Assembly (NCBI GenBank): GCA_963734015.1
Contig: CAVTFG010000016.1
Coordinates: 62,001-126,000, forward strand
Length of the DNA: 64,000 nucleotides
From: JALZKA01 sp963734015
Lineage (GTDB): Bacteria; Actinomycetota; Thermoleophilia; Solirubrobacterales; 70-9
Direction: 5' to 3'
Position 1 is the stretch's first letter. Each line of letters begins with the position of its first letter. Positions 24,161 through 32,802 of the stretch are shown piece by piece. Below the pieces are notes generated by a model. The model worked only from the letters and a program-made list of their open reading frames with translations, was not told the origin of the DNA and did not search any database. The position numbers and the translations under genes are program-made.

Positions 24161-24637
24161 ATGCCACCGGGAGCGTTCGAGCTCGCCGTCGGGGCGATCT
24201 CCCGCAAAGAGCGCACCGTCGCAGAGCTGCGGGAGTGGCTCGCCGCGCGCGATATGGCGACGGATGAGGCCGAGGAGGCTCTGGAGCGGCTGATCGAGAT
24301 CGGCGAGCTGGACGACGAGCGCTTCGCCCGGCGTTACGCAGAGGACAAGCGGGATCTGCGTGGCTGGGGTCCGGACCGGATCCGCGAGGCGCTGGTCGAG
24401 CGCGGGATCGACCGGGCCTTGGCCGATGCAGCGGCCGACGGCGACGGCCCGGGCGAGCAGGCCGAACGGGCGGCGGCACTTCTGCGCGGACGCGGCGCGG
24501 ATCTTCGCGACGAGGCCGGCCGCGCCAAGGCGCTCGCCTACCTCGCGCGTCGCGGTTACGACTACGAGGTGGCCTACCAGGCGGTGCGCCTGGCCGAGCG
24601 CGATCCCGGCGCCGGAACGGCGCGCTGGGCGGCGTGA
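24161..24637 (+). CDS. recX: Regulatory protein RecX
   Basis: 158 codons. Three-helix RecX repeats are visible: KERTVAELREWLAARDM, ELDDERFARRYAEDKR and GPDRIREALVERGI, then a final LARRGYDYEVAYQAV. RecX binds the RecA filament and limits its extension. It sits 23 bases downstream of recA and is likely co-transcribed. Confidence 0.93.
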   Translation: MPPGAFELAVGAISRKERTVAELREWLAARDMATDEAEEALERLIEIGELDDERFARRYAEDKRDLRGWGPDRIREALVERGIDRALADAAADGDGPGEQAERAAALLRGRGADLRDEAGRAKALAYLARRGYDYEVAYQAVRLAERDPGAGTARWAA

Positions 24638-24656
24638 CCCGACCGCCCCGGGACGC

Positions 24657-24685
24657 TTGCGGGACCTCGCCGACCGGCGTACGAT
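24657..24685 (+). promoter_or_regulatory. Sigma-70 type promoter upstream of rny
   Basis: TTGCGG (24657-24662), a 17-base spacer and TACGAT (24680-24685). The predicted transcript start is near 24692, giving a leader of about 290 bases before rny. Confidence 0.6.
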
Positions 24686-24702
24686 GGATCGACGACAACA
24701 CC

Positions 24703-24813
24703 GTGGCCAAGCCGCCGCGTCGTCTTGATCAATCAGCGAATCTCGAGGACTTGAACTTGAACCACTCCGACTCTTCCAACTGCGCCGCACGGGCGCGGAG
24801 GTGCGGCGCCTAG
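24703..24813 (+). CDS. Possible 36-codon leader peptide
   Basis: GTG start about 10 bases after the predicted transcript start, then 36 codons ending in TAG. The N terminus reads MAKPPRRLDQSANLEDLN; the C terminus has two cysteines and several arginines. The last third overlaps a 9-bp hairpin. There is no ribosome site and no known homologue in my recognition, so coding is unproven. Confidence 0.22.
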   Translation: MAKPPRRLDQSANLEDLNLNHSDSSNCAARARRCGA

Positions 24814-24984
24814 GCGTTGCCGGGTCAGGGAGGGGCGTCGCGGCACTTCGCTCGCCGCGAGGCCATTCGCCGGTCGAACAGCGGACGCGTGAGCGGGCAA
24901 CGGCCCCGCGTTCCGCATGACCGAGACACAAAGACTGAATTCACGGCCCCGCGAACCGAACGGGGCGCCAGAGGAGAGATTGCA

Positions 24985-26406
24985 ATGGGAACACGCTCGA
25001 CGCTGTTCCCGTGGCGCCGCGAGGAGGGCGCCACGGAAGGCGACGTCGCCGCCCGCGAGGTTCCAGCGCCCCAGCGGCGCGACGGCGGCGAGTTGCAGGC
25101 ACGACGCGATGAGATCGCCCGCATGGAGGAGCGGGCGCTGCGCGAGACGCAGTCGCTGGAGCTGGCTCGCGCCGACCTCGAACGGCGGACCCAGACCCTC
25201 GAGGACCGCGAGCGCAACCTCGTCACGCAGAACGAGGAGCTGAAGCAGGCCAAGCGCGTCCAGCGCCGCGAGCTGGAGCGGATCTCGGGTCTGAGCGCGG
25301 CCCAGGCCAAGCAGCTGCTGCTCGCGGACGTCGAGCAGGAGGCGCGCCATCAGGCGGCCCTCAAGATCAGGCAGATCGAGGAGGAGGCGCGCCGCGAGGG
25401 CGAGCGGCGGGCGCGAAACATCCTCGCCGTGGCCACCCAGCGCCTGGCGGCCAAGCACTCGAACGAGACGACCACGCGGCTGGTCGAGCTGCCGGGCGAC
25501 GAGATGAAGGGCCGGATCATCGGCCGGGACGGCAGAAACATCCGCGCCCTGGAGAAGGTGACCGGGGTGGACGTGATCATCGACGAGACGCCCTCGGCTG
25601 TGGTCCTGTCCAGCTTTGACGGCGTCCGGCGCGAGATCGCTCGGCTTACCCTGGAGCGCCTGATCGCCGACGGCCGGATCCACCCGGCCCTGATCGAGGA
25701 GACCCACGAGCAGGCGAAACGGGATCTCGAGAAGCGCGTCGCGGACGAGGGCCAGCAGGCGGCGCTCGAAGCCCACGTGCACGGACTCGACCCGGAGCTG
25801 GCGAAGCTGATCGGGCAGCTTCGGTTTCGCACCAGCTACGGGCAGAACGTCCTCGATCACCTCATCGAGTGCGCGAACCTCGCCGGCATCCTCGCGGAGG
25901 AGCTCGGCGCGTCCGCCGAGACGGCACGCCGGGCCGCCTTCCTGCACGACATCGGCAAGGCCGTCACCCACGAGGTCGAGGGCCCGCACGCGTTGATCGG
26001 CGCCCGGATCGCGCGCCGGAACGGCGAGGCGGAGGCGGTTGCGCACGCGATGGAGGCCCACCACAACGAGGTCGAGCCCAAGACCGTCGAGGCCGTGATC
26101 GTCCAGGCCGCCGACGCGGTGTCGGGCGCACGCCCGGGCGCCCGAGGCGACTCGCTCGAGCAATACGTCGGGCGTATGAAGGACCTCGAGGAGATCGCCT
26201 CGCGCCACCACGGAATCGAACGCGTCTTCGCGATGCGCGCGGGGCGGGAGATCCGCGTGGTCGTCGATCCGGGCATCGTCGACGACGACCGCGCGGCCGT
26301 GATCTCGCAGGAGATCGCGACCGCGATCGAGAAGGAGGCGGAGCATCCGGGACGCATCAAGATCACCGTGATCCGCGAGAGCCGAGCGACGGCGTTCGCG
26401 GATTAG
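24985..26406 (+). CDS. rny: Ribonuclease Y (without the usual N-terminal membrane anchor)
   Basis: 473 codons from ATG 24985, fixed by GAGGAGAG 6 nt upstream. A long charged coiled coil (about 30-160) precedes a KH domain (GRIIGRDGRNIRALE from residue 176) and an HD domain with His321-Asp322 in LHDIGKA, then the C-terminal domain. RNase Y initiates mRNA decay. Family members normally begin with a membrane helix; here the first 30 residues (GTRSTLFPWRREEG) are hydrophilic and no hydrophobic segment is encoded upstream in this frame, so the enzyme may be cytosolic or tethered by a partner. Confidence 0.94.
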   Translation: MGTRSTLFPWRREEGATEGDVAAREVPAPQRRDGGELQARRDEIARMEERALRETQSLELARADLERRTQTLEDRERNLVTQNEELKQAKRVQRRELERISGLSAAQAKQLLLADVEQEARHQAALKIRQIEEEARREGERRARNILAVATQRLAAKHSNETTTRLVELPGDEMKGRIIGRDGRNIRALEKVTGVDVIIDETPSAVVLSSFDGVRREIARLTLERLIADGRIHPALIEETHEQAKRDLEKRVADEGQQAALEAHVHGLDPELAKLIGQLRFRTSYGQNVLDHLIECANLAGILAEELGASAETARRAAFLHDIGKAVTHEVEGPHALIGARIARRNGEAEAVAHAMEAHHNEVEPKTVEAVIVQAADAVSGARPGARGDSLEQYVGRMKDLEEIASRHHGIERVFAMRAGREIRVVVDPGIVDDDRAAVISQEIATAIEKEAEHPGRIKITVIRESRATAFAD

Positions 26407-26427
26407 GACTTATAGGATCGCGGCCGC

Positions 26428-27030
26428 ATGAGTGATCTCTTCTACGTGTTCGGCATCGCGTTGGTGGTGCTGGCCCTCATCGTTTCGTTCGCGGGGCTGC
26501 GCATGGAGAACTTCCCGGGTTCCCGGGGCGTGCTCACCGCCGTGCTCGGCATCATGGGCGCCCTCGTCGTCGCGTCGTGCGCGTTCGCCGTGGTCCTGTC
26601 CCGCGAGGAGGCCGATCACCGCGCGGAGGAGGTCGCCGAGTTCAACGCCGAGCAGGAGGAGGCCGAGGAGGCCGCGACGGACGAGGAGGATCCCGGCACG
26701 ACGCCGGCCGCGCAGGAACCGCAGATCGAGACCGAGGCCGGCGTCGAGACGGTGGAGCTCACGTCACCCGAGACCGGCGATCTCGTCTTCGATCCCGACA
26801 GCCTCGAAGCGCGCGTGGGCGAGGTCGCGATCGATTACACCAACCCGTCCGAGGTCCCGCACAACGTGGCGATCGAGGGCGACGGCGAAGAGCTCGCCCA
26901 GAGCGAGACCGTGACCGGAGGCGATTCGGCCGCGGCAACCGTCGCGCTCGAGGCCGGCGAGTACGTCTACTACTGCTCGATCCCGGGCCATCGCGAGGCG
27001 GGCATGGAAGGCACCCTGACGGTCGAATAG
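26428..27030 (+). CDS. Membrane-anchored cupredoxin-like protein
   Basis: 200 codons. Two N-terminal membrane helices (about residues 5-23 and 35-57) are followed by an acidic linker and a plastocyanin-like domain with the full set of type-1 copper ligands: His145 (VPHNV), Cys183, His188 (CSIPGH) and Met193. It is probably an exported electron carrier, with the copper domain outside. A TAGGAT hexamer lies 9 nt before the ATG. Partners are not evident nearby. Confidence 0.88.
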   Translation: MSDLFYVFGIALVVLALIVSFAGLRMENFPGSRGVLTAVLGIMGALVVASCAFAVVLSREEADHRAEEVAEFNAEQEEAEEAATDEEDPGTTPAAQEPQIETEAGVETVELTSPETGDLVFDPDSLEARVGEVAIDYTNPSEVPHNVAIEGDGEELAQSETVTGGDSAAATVALEAGEYVYYCSIPGHREAGMEGTLTVE

Positions 27031-27038
27031 CGGCCCGG

Positions 27039-27044
27039 TACCCT
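27039..27044 (+). promoter_or_regulatory. Leaderless-type -10 element of miaB
   Basis: TACCCT ends 7 nt before the miaB ATG, with no ribosome site between. Confidence 0.55.
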
Positions 27045-27051
27045 GCCCGCG

Positions 27052-28377
27052 ATGGGGGCGAGGAGCTACCACGTCACCACCTTCGGGTGCCAGATGAACG
27101 AGCACGACTCGGAGCGCATGCGCGGCATGCTCGAGTCACTCGGCTACGAGGAGGCGCCCGAGCGTGACGGCGCCGACCTGATCCTCTTCAACACGTGCTC
27201 GATCCGCGAGTCCGCGGACAGCCGCTTCCTCGCGCATCTCGGCCAGGCGAAGCGGCTCAAGTCCGAGGACCCCTCGCGGGTGGTCGGCGTTGGCGGGTGC
27301 TGGGCGCAGTCGGTGAAGGACGAGGTCTTCGAGCGTTTCCCGTTCGTGGACGTCGCCTTCGGCCCGGGCCAGATCCACCGGCTCGCGGAGTTCCTGACGA
27401 CGGACTCGATCGGAGCGCAGGGCTACTTCGAGTTCGAAGGGTTCGCGGGGCACCTGCCGATGAAGCGGGCGCGCGAGTTTCAGGCCTGGCTGCAGATCTC
27501 GCAGGGATGCAACTGCGTCTGCTCCTACTGCATCGTCCCGTCGACCAGGGGGCGCGAAGTCAGCCGCCCCGCCGGCGAGCTGCTTGCGGAGGTCACGCGC
27601 CTGGCCGGTGACGGTGTTCGGGAGATCACGCTGCTCGGCCAGAACGTGAACTCGTACGGCCGCGACCTGCGCGGCGACGACAAGCTCACATTCGCCGAGC
27701 TCCTGCGGGCCGTCGACGCGGTGGACGGGATCGCGCGGATCCGCTACACGAGCCCCCATCCCAAGGACATGCGCGAGGACGTGATCCTCGCGCATGCGGA
27801 ATGCGGCTCGCTCTGCGAGCACATCCACCTGCCGCTGCAGTCGGGCTCCGACCGGATCCTGAAGGGCATGCGCCGCACCTACAACCGCCGGCGCTACCTG
27901 GATCGGGTCGCCCTGATCCGTGAGCACCTACCCGACTGCGCGCTTACGACGGACATCATCGTGGGCTTCCCGGGCGAGACGGACGAGGACTTCGAGCGGA
28001 CGCTGCAGATCGTCGACGAGGTCGGCTACGACGGCGCCTTCACATTCATCTTCTCGCCGCGGCGCGGCACGGAGGCGGCCGGGCTGGAAGGCCAGCTGCC
28101 GCATCCGGTCAAGCGCGAGCGGATGGAGCGGCTCGTGGAGCTCGTCCAGTCGCGAGCGCGCGAGCGAGCGCAGCGTTTCGTGGGGCGCACCATGGAGGTG
28201 CTGGTCGAGGGCACGAGCCGCACGGACGCCACGCGGCTGCGCGGGCGGGCGCGCCACAACAAGGCGGTCAACTTCGAGGGCACCGGCGAGCCGGGCGAGC
28301 TGGTCGACGTGGAGATCACCGGCGCGACTTCGATGACGCTGACCGGCCACGAGCGCCTTCTCAGCCGCGTCGGCTGA
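27052..28377 (+). CDS. miaB: tRNA-2-methylthio-N6-dimethylallyladenosine synthase MiaB
   Basis: 441 codons. The UPF0004 domain has the cluster cysteines in FGCQMNEHDS, NTCSIRE and GGCWAQ. The radical-SAM CxxxCxxC motif is in GCNCVCSYCIVP, and a C-terminal TRAM domain closes the protein. It adds the methylthio group to i6A37 of tRNAs, acting after MiaA, whose gene is next. All six cluster cysteines are present. Confidence 0.96.
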   Translation: MGARSYHVTTFGCQMNEHDSERMRGMLESLGYEEAPERDGADLILFNTCSIRESADSRFLAHLGQAKRLKSEDPSRVVGVGGCWAQSVKDEVFERFPFVDVAFGPGQIHRLAEFLTTDSIGAQGYFEFEGFAGHLPMKRAREFQAWLQISQGCNCVCSYCIVPSTRGREVSRPAGELLAEVTRLAGDGVREITLLGQNVNSYGRDLRGDDKLTFAELLRAVDAVDGIARIRYTSPHPKDMREDVILAHAECGSLCEHIHLPLQSGSDRILKGMRRTYNRRRYLDRVALIREHLPDCALTTDIIVGFPGETDEDFERTLQIVDEVGYDGAFTFIFSPRRGTEAAGLEGQLPHPVKRERMERLVELVQSRARERAQRFVGRTMEVLVEGTSRTDATRLRGRARHNKAVNFEGTGEPGELVDVEITGATSMTLTGHERLLSRVG

Positions 28378-28402
28378 GCTCGGGCATGCGGTTGGGGGCG
28401 GC

Positions 28403-29293
28403 GTGAAGACGGTGGCGATCTTCGGGCCTACCGCCGTCGGCAAGACCGGCGTGGCGATCGCCCTCGCGGACCGCCTGCGCGAGGCGGGTGAGCAGCCCGT
28501 CGCCGTCAACTGCGACTCGATCCAGGTCTACCGAGGGCTCGAGAGGCTCAGCGGCGCCGCCAATGCGGCCGAGCGCCAGCGCCTGGAGCATCGGCTGCTC
28601 GGGATCGCCGACCCGCACGAGGAGTTCTCGGCCGGCCGCTACGCCGAGCTCGCCCATCGCGAGATCGACCGGCTGCTGAAGACCGACCGACGTCCGATCG
28701 TGGTCGGCGGCACCGGGCTCTACCTCCGGGCGGCGCTGGCGGAGCTCGAGCTGCGCCCGCCGGTGCCCGCCGAGGTGCGGGCCGAGGTGGAGCGGGAGAT
28801 CGCCGACCGGGGATCCGACGCGCTCCACGCGGAGCTGCCGGGCGAGCTCGCCTCCGGGGTCCATCCGAATGATCGCAAGCGGATCGCGCGTCTGACCGAG
28901 CTGACCAGGCTGGGGATCGCCCCGCATGCCTCCAGCGAGGGACTGTGGACGGAACGCCTCCGCCACCCGACCGTGCTGGTCGGCCTCACGCTGGATCAAG
29001 GCGAGCTCCACAGCCGGATCGACTCGCGGGTGGACGCGATGGTGGAGACGGGCGCCGCCAGCGAGGTCGTCCACGCGGCGCGCTCGGGAGCCTCGCGCAC
29101 CGCGCAGGCGGCGATCGGCTTCAAGGAGCTGCTGGCGGGCGACGTGGAGGCGATGAAGCGGGCCCAGCGGGCGTACGCGCGGCGCCAGCTGACCTGGATG
29201 CGCCGAATGCCGCACGTGGAGCTGATCGACCGGACGGGGCGCTCCGACGAGGACGTGGCGGCCGAGGTCTTCGGCCCCCTCGACTCGGACTAG
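28403..29293 (+). CDS. miaA: tRNA dimethylallyltransferase MiaA
   Basis: 296 codons from GTG. The P-loop GPTAVGKTG is at residues 8-16, with NCDSIQVYRGL and GGTGLYLRAAL following. It transfers dimethylallyl to A37 of tRNAs, providing the MiaB substrate. It lies 25 bases after miaB. Its TAG stop is part of the TAGGCT element of dapF. Confidence 0.95.
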   Translation: MKTVAIFGPTAVGKTGVAIALADRLREAGEQPVAVNCDSIQVYRGLERLSGAANAAERQRLEHRLLGIADPHEEFSAGRYAELAHREIDRLLKTDRRPIVVGGTGLYLRAALAELELRPPVPAEVRAEVEREIADRGSDALHAELPGELASGVHPNDRKRIARLTELTRLGIAPHASSEGLWTERLRHPTVLVGLTLDQGELHSRIDSRVDAMVETGAASEVVHAARSGASRTAQAAIGFKELLAGDVEAMKRAQRAYARRQLTWMRRMPHVELIDRTGRSDEDVAAEVFGPLDSD

Positions 29294-29296
29294 GCT
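29291..29296 (+). promoter_or_regulatory. Leaderless-type -10 element of dapF
   Basis: TAGGCT overlaps the miaA stop and ends 6 nt before the dapF ATG. Confidence 0.5.
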
Positions 29297-29302
29297 GGCC
29301 GC

Positions 29303-30145
29303 ATGCGGTTCGAGAAGTGGCAGGCGCTGGGCAACGACTACATCGTGGTCGAGGCCGCCGCCCTGCCGTGGGAGCTGAACGCAGAGCGCATCCGGAGAAT
29401 CTGCGACCCCCACCTCGGGGTGGGCTCCGACGGGATCCTCCTGCTGGAGCCGGTCGAGGACCCCGCGTACGTCGCCGAGCTGCGGATCTTCAACCCGGAC
29501 GGCTCCGAGGCCGAGCTCTCGGGTAACGGGGCGCGCGAGGCGGTGCTGTACCTGCGCGCGGCCGGGTGGACGGACGAGGACACGTTCGCGGTGATCACCA
29601 AGGCGGGCCCCGTGACCCCTCGGATCATCGATCCGCGAACGGTCGCGATGGCGATCGGGCGGGCGGCCACCAGCTCCGCGGACTATCCCGGCGGCCCCGC
29701 GGACGGAGCGGGAACCGTCGAGTCGGCGGGCCGGGAATGGGGCTTCCGGCACGTGAACGTGGGCAACCCGCAGTGCGTGATCGAGGTCGGCGACGAGGTC
29801 GAAGAGCTGGACCTCGGAGCGATCGGACCCGCCATCGAGGGCAACACGGAGCTGTTCCCGAACCGCACCAACGTTTCGTTCAGCCGGGTGGACGGGTCAA
29901 CCGTGCGGGCTCGCATCTACGAACGCGGCGTGGGGGAGACCCTGTCATCGGGGACCGGCGCCGGCGGGGCAGCGGTGGCGGCGTTCCTCGCCGGCGCGGC
30001 CAGCCCGATCACGGTCAGGCTCGACGGCGGCGAACTGCTGGTCGAGATCACGGACGACCTGGACGTGACCCTGACCGGAACCGCCGAACCCGTCTACCGC
30101 GGGGTGCTCTCCGACGAGCTCGTGCGCGCACTCGAGCGCGCGTGA
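29303..30145 (+). CDS. dapF: Diaminopimelate epimerase-like protein with both catalytic cysteines replaced by serine
   Basis: 280 codons, the normal DapF length, with two mirror-image halves. The signature NxDGSx4CGNGxR appears as NPDGSEAELSGNGAR, so the catalytic Cys is Ser73. The second, ERGxGETxxCGTGA, appears as ERGVGETLSSGTGA, so the partner is Ser216. The substrate-binding GNPQCVIEV and NRTNVSF segments are kept. Classical DapF uses the two thiols as acid and base to convert LL-DAP to meso-DAP. The neighbourhood (dapL at 31181, dapA and dapB upstream) fits a DAP role, but the chemistry must differ or the reaction may not be epimerisation. The translation is otherwise undamaged. Confidence 0.85.
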   Translation: MRFEKWQALGNDYIVVEAAALPWELNAERIRRICDPHLGVGSDGILLLEPVEDPAYVAELRIFNPDGSEAELSGNGAREAVLYLRAAGWTDEDTFAVITKAGPVTPRIIDPRTVAMAIGRAATSSADYPGGPADGAGTVESAGREWGFRHVNVGNPQCVIEVGDEVEELDLGAIGPAIEGNTELFPNRTNVSFSRVDGSTVRARIYERGVGETLSSGTGAGGAAVAAFLAGAASPITVRLDGGELLVEITDDLDVTLTGTAEPVYRGVLSDELVRALERA

Positions 30146-30184
30146 CGGTAGTCTCGCGCCAACCGAGCGAGCCAGGAGGCGCAG

Positions 30185-31130
30185 ATGACCAGGTTGCAAG
30201 CTTGTCGGGGGCTTGGGGCGGTCGTCGCGGCACTGGCGGCACTCGCCTTCTCGGGGCCGTCCGCGGGCGCGTCGGCGCCCGCATCGGACCTGCTCTGCGG
30301 CTCCTGGGACGGCAGCCTGTTCGCCGGCGGAGCTTCGGCCTCGGCTGCCCGCGGACTCGCCCACGAACCGCCCGCCACGGCCCAGGCCGCGGAGACGGCG
30401 GCGGAGGTCCCGAAGCGAGCGCGCGGTCAGGTTGCGGCGCAGGCGTTCGGCACCGAGATCGACGTCTACTTCCACGTGATCAATCAGGGCCCGACGCTGG
30501 CCGACGGCGATATCAGCAATGCAACCGTGCGCCGTCAGGTGGACGTCCTCACCGACACCTTCGCGGGTGACCGCGGGGGCGCCCAGACTCCGTTCAGCTT
30601 CGATCTCGAGGCGATCGACCACACCACCAACGCGGCCTGGTTCAACATGGGCTTCGGCTCGAAGGAGGAGCGGCGGGCCAAGGCGGCCTTGCGCCGGGGC
30701 GACGCGAACCGATCTCAACATCTATTCCGTCGCCGGCGCCGGCTTCCTCGGCTGGGCGACGTTCCCGTCCTCGTACGGAGGCAAGCCGTCGCAGGACGGA
30801 GTCGTGATCAACTTCGGTTCGGTCCCGGGTGGTTCGATCGAGAACTTCAACCTCGGATTCACCGCCACCCACGAGGTCGGGCACTGGCTCGGGCTGTTCC
30901 ACACGTTCCAGAACGGCTGCAGCACTACGAACGACTCCGTGGGCGACACGCCCGCCCAGGGCGCACCGTCCTCGGGCTGTCCGGAGGGCAACGACACCTG
31001 CAGGCTCCCCGGGCTCGACCCCATCCACAACTACATGGACTACTCGGACGACGCCTGCTACACGGAATTCACGGCGGGTCAGTCACAGCGCATGACTGAC
31101 CAGTTCGTCCACTACCGCGAAGCCGGCTAG
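30185..31130 (+). CDS. Secreted M43-like (pappalysin-type) zinc metalloprotease, frameshifted
   Basis: ATG 30185 has AGGAGG upstream and opens with a signal peptide (ALAALAFSGPSAGASA). The first frame carries the propeptide and early fold to about 30705; the rest is one base ahead. That part contains LNIYSVAGAGFLGWATFP, the zinc site HEVGHWLGLFHTF from 30870 and the Met-turn NYMDYSDDAC, ending at TAG 31130. Removing one base at about 30693-30709 restores a continuous protein of normal M43 layout, so this is either a sequence error or a recent pseudogene. A TAGTCT element near 30150 with a ribosome site suggests a normally led transcript. Confidence 0.8.
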
Positions 31131-31137
31131 GTCGACC

Positions 31138-31157
31138 CTCTCCCGCCCGCGGGAGAG
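31138..31157 (+). terminator. Palindromic hairpin after the metalloprotease
   Basis: CTCTCCCGC and GCGGGAGAG form a 9-bp near-perfect palindrome just past the protease stop and before dapL. It is followed only by CGGTT, so it is a weak terminator candidate. Confidence 0.4.
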
Positions 31158-31180
31158 CGGTTGAGTACCCTGCCGCGCCC

Positions 31181-32353
31181 ATGGCCCTGACCGACCCCTC
31201 CAAGCGCCTCGAGGCGATCCCGCCGTACATGTTCGCGGAGCTCGAGCGCAAGGTCGCGGCAAAGAAAGCGGCCGGCATCGACGTCATCTCACTGGGCATC
31301 GGCGACCCGGACACGCCGACGTATCCGTACATCGTCGAGGCGATGCAGGATGCCGTCGCCGACCCCTCGACCCACCATTACCCGTCGAATCGGGGACGCG
31401 CGGAGTTCCGCGAGGCGTTCGCCCGGTTCTACGACCGCCGGTTCGGCGTCGAGATCGATCCTGAGAGCGAGGTCATGCCCGCGATCGGCGCCAAGGAGTG
31501 CATCTACAACCTCTGCTTCGCGTTCCTGGACCCCGAGGACGTCGCCCTGGTATCGGACCCCGGCTATCCGGTCTACACCGGCGGCCCGGTCCTGGCGGGA
31601 GCCGAGGCCGTGCTGCTGCCTCTCGAGCCCGAGCTCGGGTTCGCGCCCGACCTCGACGCGATCGACCCGCTCGCGTGGTCGAACGCGCGGCTCCTGTTCC
31701 TGAACTACCCGAACAACCCGACCGGCGCCGTGGCGCCCGAGGGCCTGTTCGAGCGAGTGGTCGAGCTCGCGCGCCGGCACGACGTGCTGGTCGTCCACGA
31801 CAACGCCTACTCGGAGACCACCTACGACGGGTACGTCGCGCCCAGCTTCCTCGCCACCCCGGGCGCCAAGGAGGTGGGGGTCGAGGTCTTCTCGCTGTCC
31901 AAGGGCTTCAACATGACCGGCTGGCGCTGTGCCGCGATCCTCGGCAACGCCGAGGCGATCAACACCTACTGGCGCCTCAAGACGAACATCGATTCCGGGC
32001 TGTTCGAGGCGGTGCAGCTGGCCGGCGTCGCCGCGCTGGACGGCCCGCGCGAGCCGCTGGCGGAGATGAACGCCGTCTACGCGCGCCGGCGCGACCTGGT
32101 GGTGGGCGCCCTGCGCGAGATCGGGGTCGAGGTCGAGGCGCCCAGGGGCACGATCTACGTGTGGGCGCCGGTGCCGGCGGGCCACACCTCGACCACGTTC
32201 GCGGAGCTCGTGCTGGAGCAGGCCGCCGTGGTCGTCTCGCCAGGGTCGATGTACGGCCCCTCGGGCGAGGGGTTCTTCAGGATCTCGCTCACCACCCCGG
32301 ACGACCGGATCACCGAGGCGGTCGAGCGGATGCGCGAGCACCTTGCCGCCTGA
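31181..32353 (+). CDS. dapL: LL-diaminopimelate aminotransferase DapL
   Basis: 390 codons. A class I/II PLP aminotransferase with the DapL-type opening (IPPYMFAELERKVAAKKAAG, GIGDPDTPTYPYIV) and the Schiff-base Lys241 in SLSKGFNMTGWR. DapL makes LL-DAP directly from tetrahydrodipicolinate, bypassing the succinylase/acetylase steps. With dapA, dapB and dapF in the window this completes the aminotransferase route. A related aminotransferase specificity cannot be excluded by sequence alone. TACCCT lies 9 nt before the ATG. Confidence 0.85.
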   Translation: MALTDPSKRLEAIPPYMFAELERKVAAKKAAGIDVISLGIGDPDTPTYPYIVEAMQDAVADPSTHHYPSNRGRAEFREAFARFYDRRFGVEIDPESEVMPAIGAKECIYNLCFAFLDPEDVALVSDPGYPVYTGGPVLAGAEAVLLPLEPELGFAPDLDAIDPLAWSNARLLFLNYPNNPTGAVAPEGLFERVVELARRHDVLVVHDNAYSETTYDGYVAPSFLATPGAKEVGVEVFSLSKGFNMTGWRCAAILGNAEAINTYWRLKTNIDSGLFEAVQLAGVAALDGPREPLAEMNAVYARRRDLVVGALREIGVEVEAPRGTIYVWAPVPAGHTSTTFAELVLEQAAVVVSPGSMYGPSGEGFFRISLTTPDDRITEAVERMREHLAA

Positions 32354-32354
32354 A

Positions 32355-32744
32355 ATGACCCCCGAGCGCCGGCGGGCGACCTCCATCTCACCGTTCGAGG
32401 AGCGCTACGGGTTCTCCCGCGCGGTGCGCGTGGGCGATCGGGTGATCGTCTCGGGGACGGCGCCGATCTGGCCCGACGGCTCGTGCGACCCCGATCCGGC
32501 GGCGCAGATGCGGCGCTGCTGCGAGATCACGGTCGCGGCGCTAGGGGAGCTCGGCGCGACCGCGGCAGACGTGGTCCGGACGCGGATGTTCGTGACGGAC
32601 GCCACGATCCAGGACGCCGTGGGCGCGATCCACGCCGAGTTCTTCGAACCGGCGCGTCCGGCGGCCACGATGGTTATCGTCGCCGGCCTGCTGGATCCCC
32701 GGTGGCAGATCGAACTCGAGTCTGAGGCGATCGTCAGCGGGTAA
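32355..32744 (+). CDS. RidA (YjgF/YER057c/UK114) family protein
   Basis: 129 codons from ATG 32355, one base after the dapL stop (a TTG 12 bases earlier is possible). The family segments FSRAVRVGDRVIVSGTAP and RTRMFVTDA are clear, with a conserved C-terminal IELESEAIV. Canonical RidA hydrolyses reactive enamines made by PLP enzymes, which would suit a position next to an aminotransferase. The canonical catalytic Arg corresponds to the RTRMF arginine. Confidence 0.85.
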   Translation: MTPERRRATSISPFEERYGFSRAVRVGDRVIVSGTAPIWPDGSCDPDPAAQMRRCCEITVAALGELGATAADVVRTRMFVTDATIQDAVGAIHAEFFEPARPAATMVIVAGLLDPRWQIELESEAIVSG

Positions 32745-32802
32745 CCGGACTTTCACGCGCGCGCTAAAGGGTCTTGGCTCGCCGCGTCGAACAAACTTCT
32801 CG

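Larger units (their letters stand above)
24638..24984 (+). other. Leader region of RNase Y: promoter, hairpin and possible tiny ORF
   Basis: 347 bases without a recognised gene. It holds a good promoter (24657-24685) and, soon after its predicted start site, a 36-codon frame (24703-24813). A perfect 9-bp hairpin (24782-24790 with 24801-24809) spans the end of that frame. The remaining 170 bases before the rny ribosome site show nothing I can identify. The arrangement would suit a leader peptide or structured 5' UTR controlling rny. Confidence 0.5.

Noticed and set aside
24817..24984. Longer N terminus for RNase Y
   Set aside because: A strong ribosome site marks ATG 24985, and the extension is Arg-rich with no membrane helix.
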